DNA of 64,000 bases from Siderastrea radians. Its lineage: Eukaryota > Cnidaria > Anthozoa > Scleractinia > Rhizangiidae. Under the pieces are notes generated by a model, which was not told where the DNA came from, did not search any database, and was given only the letters and a program-made list of their open reading frames with translations. The translations under genes and the position numbers were made by a program. Within the stretch, counting starts at the first letter, position 1. Each line of letters starts with the position of its first letter. Location of the stretch: contig OZ024889.1 in assembly GCA_964017195.1 (NCBI GenBank), forward strand, positions 54,586,574 to 54,650,573. Reading direction: 5' to 3'. This document shows positions 59,538 through 64,000 of the stretch, in pieces.

Positions 59538-60378
59538 TCAGTTGGCCTTTTTCTGGCAAAGAATTACTGCGGCATACTTCAGATACACTGAAGGCGCATC
59601 GCAGAGAAGGTCATTCCACTTTCCCACGTTAGTTCCACGTCCACCAAACATGTTTCCACACTTCTCACTGAGACTGTTTGGTTCTGCGCTTGCCCAAGCA
59701 GTATATCCTCGCGCCAGTGGAGTATCATCAATCCAGTAGAACTTTTTGTCAGCTTTGCGTACAAATCCGAGCCACGCACCCCAGGCTGTAAAGGTTTCCT
59801 GCTTCTTCGCCAAGTCGAAGACGAAGTTACTTTCAGCTGCTGATCTGATTATAGCCAGGTCTCCTCCGAGCATCTGACACGTTCTTCGAGCGTCGCTCCA
59901 CTTCAGGATTGGAATGTTGATGATGAGGAAACTAGAATTTCCATGGCGAACCCATCCGTCTTCTGCAAAAACTATATTAAAATCGTAAAAGAGGAAGCGG
60001 ATAGAATCAATATGAAGTATTGTATAAGTAAGGATTTTTCTTACACTGAAATCTTAGTACATTTCCACGCTAATAAATCCAAATTTTCATCCCGAAACAG
60101 GCACTATTAAAACAAATGAATTTGAAATTACGCAAAACGACTAATTTACCTTTACCAGATTTCTCATACAGTGAATCAATTTTGTATTTCATCTCGATCA
60201 ACAGTTTACGGTCGACCTTTCCAAGACCCCAGTTGTTGATGTTAAATGTTTGATTCATCGACTGAGGTGCTTTACCGCTAAGCGCTGAATTAGAACTGGC
60301 ATTTTGAAGTTTGCTGTTCGCAGAACCGCTCGAAACCAAGATGAAGGCGATTGAAACGAAGCTCGATTTTCGAAACAT
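59538..60378 (-). CDS. Secreted C-type lectin domain protein (lectin 3)
   Basis: Exon 1 60150-60378, exon 2 59538-59971 (TGA); about 220 residues. Signal peptide MFRKSSFVSIAFILVSSG, same linker as lectin 2, CTLD with RRTCQMLGGDLAII, AWLGFVRKADKKFYWIDD, EPNSLSEKCGNMF, KWNDLLCD and VILCQK. It lacks two residues in the long loop next to EPN. Both cysteines of the N-terminal extra disulfide are gone (VFAEDGW, WVRH), while the two core pairs are intact. ORF and splice sites are intact, so likely functional. Confidence 0.92.
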
Positions 60379-62170
60379 GCTTGAGACGTGATCGGTGAAT
60401 TGTTCCCTTGAATGTGTACGCCTTGAGGACTGAAAGCGTCTGTAAAAAAGAATTGCCTTGTGCAGTGATTCATCAGTGACAGAAATGGAAAGCTGACGTA
60501 TATAGTTATAGTTAAACAAGAACAATTTTCACGTTGCAGTCTATTAACGTGATTCATTGGAAATAATTAAATATTCAGTCCCAAAATAATCGCTTGACTT
60601 CCCTGGCCTTTGGTGAATTTATGGCAGCCACTTACATTTTTAGTTAGAAAAAGAGAAAAATTTTAACTGGCCGGAAATAATTTTTCCCTTTCTTCTTGTA
60701 AGGAAATTACGCAGTTTCTCTTAACCAGCTCACGCAACATTGATTTAACAAAAGCGGGTGTGCGAAATATTTCGCGCGTGATGGAGTGATGCGAATGCCA
60801 AACTAAATTACTAAACTAACAATTATAATAATAAATACTTGAATTCATTTTGGGCGAGCAACAATTCGTTTAGAACAATTCATTTCTCAATAAAAGAGTC
60901 CAATTTTTATCATTTCTAGAATTCTCCTGGGTTAAAATGCATGTCAGGTTAAAGACGCAGCAGTAACTTCATTATTGTTAAGGTTTGGTGTACGTCAATT
61001 AAAGAAACTCCAATGCTATAAAGATGAAAAAAATAGTAAGTACACAGCGAAAAATTCTCGGAAAAAAATTCCGAGCCCCCTGTAGGAATCGAACCCACGA
61101 CCTTCCAGTGTGTACTTACTATTTGTTTCATCTTTATAGCATTGGGTGGCTGGCTGGTTCACTAAATAAAGAAACTCCGTTAACTAAATTCTTTCAGCTA
61201 ATTCTTTCAAGCGCAGTGACTGATGCATTAATCAGCCCAGGAGCGCGGTTTTTAATGCCGTTTAATACATGCAGCACAATTTTCCTTTTTTCCTTTTGTT
61301 CATTCTGATCATGAATGCCATGTTTTCTTTAAATTTCTAACAAGCATTATTTGCCATGGATTTTCATATTACTATTTCCCCCTATCTTAATAATTAAATC
61401 TTGATCATCACAATTTGCTTTCGTTTACCTGAACTTCTGTCAAACTTTTAAATTCTTTTAACAGTGTTTCTTTGATTGACATCCATCAAAACTCTTTTTG
61501 AAATGAAATGAAGTGCCTTGAGGCGCGTTTAAGTGAATACCGCTGCATGGGAATATTTTGGCCGCAGATTTGTCCGCACTTTGAGTTTGTCGCGCGTGTT
61601 GCGGCGGTGGTTGACTAGTCAACCCGTGTGACTCGCGTACTGGGCTGCTGGCCCAGTCTCTCATGTCATGACTGTGGTGTGTGTTTAAAGTCTGCTGATT
61701 TAGGCTGTCTTGGCTACGGCGTGTTCGCGCGTATTATATGTTAGGGTTACCAAACACGTAGTCTCATGTATAGTCTCCTGCACAGAGAGCGGCTGCTCCG
61801 TTCTGTTGGCCGTTACTATCGTACAGCAAGAGCTAGTACTAGAGAGTAACCCCTGAGGGTGATAGTCATCTGCGAACAGCTAGAATACGTGAACACGGAG
61901 GATTAATGCGTCAGTCAGTTCCAGCAGTGCCCATCCTCCCAGGCAACGGTGAGGCACGCGTCGCTCACGTTGAAAATTTCATTAACAACGGATAGTAGCT
62001 AAACTGAAGGCCTACAGAATTGCTAGATCAGTCACGGTATAAGCGGAATATTATAACTCAGAGTTCCAACCTCGGTCAATCAGCATTGTGCTAACGTTTG
62101 ATTTTATGGATTTAATTCTGTTCAAGTTTTTTTTACAGTATTTTACAAAGTAAAATTTAGGATTGTGAGT
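60379..62170. other. Lectin 3 upstream flank (paralogue of 53423-55640)
   Basis: Matches the lectin 2 upstream block in order, including 'ccagcagtgcccatcctcccaggcaacggt' near 61920. A SINE at 61015-61168 is specific to this copy. No gene recognised. Confidence 0.6.
61015..61168 (-). mobile_element. tRNA-like SINE with inverted ends, flanked by a 12-bp duplication
   Basis: TAAAGAAACTCC occurs on both sides (about 61003-61014 and 61169-61180); the lectin 2 flank has one copy (near 54052). Inside, the minus strand has a tRNA box-B-like GGTTCGATTCC. 'gctataaagatgaaa' and its inverse bracket a 120 bp core that includes paired 'aagtacaca'. A long duplication suggests LINE-assisted retroposition rather than cut-and-paste. 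Confidence 0.75.
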
Positions 62171-62310
62171 GTTTTTAAGAAATGGTTGACTTATTTGGGG
62201 AACTGAGCACTTTCCGGTCGCATATTTGTCTGTACCTGATCATGGCCATTTCTGAGGCATTTTTGCAAATTTGATTTCGGGCATGCGCACAATTCCGGGA
62301 CGACTTTTTG

Positions 62311-62511
62311 GGGTACATTCTCGTCCCCAGAGCTTCGATCCTTCTGGTCAGCGCCACGGATCGAGAGCACTGGCAGGGGCCAGGATAACGAGCAAGCGCA
62401 ATAGCCGCCCATTTTTGTGACCGATGGTAACCGTTATTGTTTCAAATTTCTGAGGCTGCGCAGAAAGCCGGAAGTCCGTGATTCGTACACTTCCTGCTTC
62501 GTACCCTGCCA

Positions 62512-62543
<32 letters not shown>

Positions 62544-62576
62544 AAGGATCGCAGCTCTGGGAACGAGAATGTTCGG
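62311..62576. repeat. Inverted repeat pair, probable MITE
   Basis: 'ttctcgtccccagagcttcg' at the left faces 'cagctctgggaacgagaatg' at the right, and 'gcgccacggatcgagagc' faces 'gctctcgatccgtggcgc'. Interior about 130 bp. Short ORFs across it are shadows. Confidence 0.8.
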
Positions 62577-63429
62577 GGTTTAGTGCTCGGTCCCGTTGTT
62601 TCAAACTGTGCTAAAGATCTCCAGATCCCACGAGTTTCATTCATTCACTTCCTTTCGCGAAAGGAGGGATTCAGTTGCAACAATGATAGGGATGAACAGG
62701 CTGAACAAAACTGGAGAACAAAAAAACCAAGGAGAAAATATGGTGAGAAGGGGGATTGCGGAAAACAGGCCGGAACGCTCGGGATCGACGTAGGTGGGCA
62801 TGGAACGGGATGTAATCCCGGAGGGATGCCCAAAGGGGAATTTTTACCTCCTTTTCCCTCCCCCAACTCACTTGTCTGTCTCAGTCTGTAAAGAGCAGAA
62901 ATGACACTTAACACCTGACGCACATTATTGCATTTTTAAACGGAAAATCTAGATTTTAATTTTAGTGCAAATGGTAAGGAACACTGGATTTCCTAACTTT
63001 GTTGTTAAATTGCCAACAACACTGAAATAGTTTTTGCCCACCTAAAGACCTTTGACGACAATATTTTAATTTTTTTAAAAAATATCCCAAGTAAAAACAG
63101 AATCGCTGGTAGTAACTCTTTCTAAAACTTCACACCTTTTTTACTTGAAGTGAGAAGTAAAAATATTCTATGCTGCAATTCAGTAAAACAAAATGGCAAA
63201 AAATTGATTCAAGAAATGTAGGTAAAGACCTATAAGACGTTAAATAAAGGAGAACATTTAAACAACACTTCACAAGCTGCATCTACCATTTTATTTTGAT
63301 TTCTCATCCAGGTCAACAGTCCAACTACCGTACAAGCTCATATAATACTACCTCAAGCGAATGCCCAGTTTTGAGCCTATAAGACAATATCGGCTTCTTG
63401 TCTCACAAAGATTGCTATGGGGAGACGAC
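62577..63429. other. Lectin 4 3' flank
   Basis: 62695-62920 matches the MFSD12 3' flank (19112-19345 and 51911-52160). 63230-63429 matches the lectin 3'UTR (minus strand, with AAAATAAAA near 63290). This shows unit 4 came from the same MFSD12-lectin block. No separate gene. Confidence 0.7.
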
Positions 63430-63870
63430 TCAATAGGCCTTTTTCTGACAAAGAATAACTGGGGCAGACTTCAGATGCGCTGGACTCAGATCGCACCACA
63501 GGTCATTCCATTTCCCCCCGCTAGATCCTGTGCCAAACATGTTTCCGCAATTCTCATTGCCATTTGAATTGTTTGGTTGCCCGCTTGCCCAAGCAGTAAA
63601 TCCTCGCGCCACTGGAGAATCGTCAATCCAGTAAAACTTATTGTCAGCTTTGCGTGCATATCCAAGCCACACACCCCAGGCTGTAAAGGTTTCCCGGCTG
63701 CTTCTTCACCAATTCGAAGATGAAGTTGTTTTCAGCGGCTGATCTGATTATAGCCAGGTCTCCTCCAAGCATCAGACACGTTCTTCGAGCGTCGCTCCAC
63801 TTCAGGGTTGGGATGTTGATGATGAGGAAACTGGAATTTTCATGGCAAACCCATCCGTCTTCTGCACAAA
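63430..63870 (-). pseudogene. C-type lectin 4, exon 2 with frameshift (exon 1 outside window)
   Basis: Acceptor just above 63870. Reads VCAEDGWVCHENSSFLIINIP...RRTCLMLGGDLAIIRSAAENNFIFELVKKQ, then a 4-nt insertion (CCGG-like, near 63691-63694) shifts the frame relative to the paralogues. The other frame continues WLGYARKADNKFYWIDDSPVARG, QPNNSNGNENCGNMF, KWNDLWCD and VILCQKKAY (TGA at 63430-63432). Retains all six to eight CTLD cysteines. The calcium motif is QPN rather than EPN. Either a recent pseudogene or a sequencing error. The first exon should lie just past the window end. Confidence 0.88.
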
Positions 63871-64000
63871 CTGTATTTAATTTGAAAAAGAAGGAGGACA
63901 GAATCAATATGAAACATTGTAGGTAAAGATTTTTCTTGCTCTGAAATCTTAGTACATTTACAGTAGTGTGTATATCCAGGCTAATAAATCCAAATTTTCA

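Noticed and set aside
61080..61105. A tRNA gene on the minus strand
   Set aside because: Only a box-B-like GGTTCGATTCC is present without a complete cloverleaf; it lies within a short mobile element.
62348..62923. Several 65-137 codon ORFs in the lectin 4 flank
   Set aside because: They overlap inverted-repeat and repeated 3' flank sequence, with no shared frame across the three paralogous copies.

Overview
This is eukaryotic DNA, most likely from an anthozoan cnidarian such as a stony coral. The signs are AT-rich sequence, GT-AG introns, a multi-exon MFSD12 orthologue, a local family of secreted C-type lectins, a tRNA-derived SINE, and many terminal-inverted-repeat (TIR) elements with poly-C/poly-G ends. 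The species assignment is inference from style; no marker gene is present.

Layout. (a) 1-16450, plus strand: the last ten exons of an MFSD12-type lysosomal/organellar transporter, with introns full of small transposons. (b) 8273-19627 recurs at 40261-52432. This tandem segmental duplication carries MFSD12 exons 7-10 and, downstream on the opposite strand, a C-type lectin gene. The second copy therefore holds an orphan MFSD12 3' module (40962-47091) with intact splice sites but no 5' exons. (c) Minus-strand lectin genes sit at 27421-39049 (split), 52548-53422, 59538-60378 and 63430-63870 (frameshifted, first exon beyond the window). A bare 3'UTR relic lies at 22590-22735. (d) 19642-22584 and 22899-27108 are nested or adjacent TIR elements; the 4.2 kb one contains a broken SAM-domain gene. 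(e) 55650-62170 holds a decayed non-LTR retrotransposon split by a 2.2 kb TIR element, then lectin 3 and a SINE.

The most striking object is 27718-38506, a 10,789 bp DNA transposon that has landed inside the CTLD exon of lectin 1. Its ends are inverted repeats beginning TACGAAAGCCGAGG, and the flanking GATTAT is a 6-bp target duplication. Joining the flanks and removing one GATTAT restores the lectin reading frame seen in the paralogues. Just inside each end is a long array of the heptamer GACTTCC, in inverted orientation. The element carries, reading inward from the right, a DDE/rve-type integrase (frameshifted). Reading inward from the left it carries a five-exon gene with a SAM-like domain, followed with a 4-nt ATGA overlap by a 580-codon ORF with an Ig-like segment and a protein kinase domain. 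A second, decayed kinase fragment lies downstream. A transposon with a kinase module as cargo is the best candidate for a previously undescribed system here.

The duplicated blocks act as natural empty-site controls. They date insertions (9669-11023, 39200-39738, 51711-51803, 61015-61168) and reveal several target-site duplications directly.
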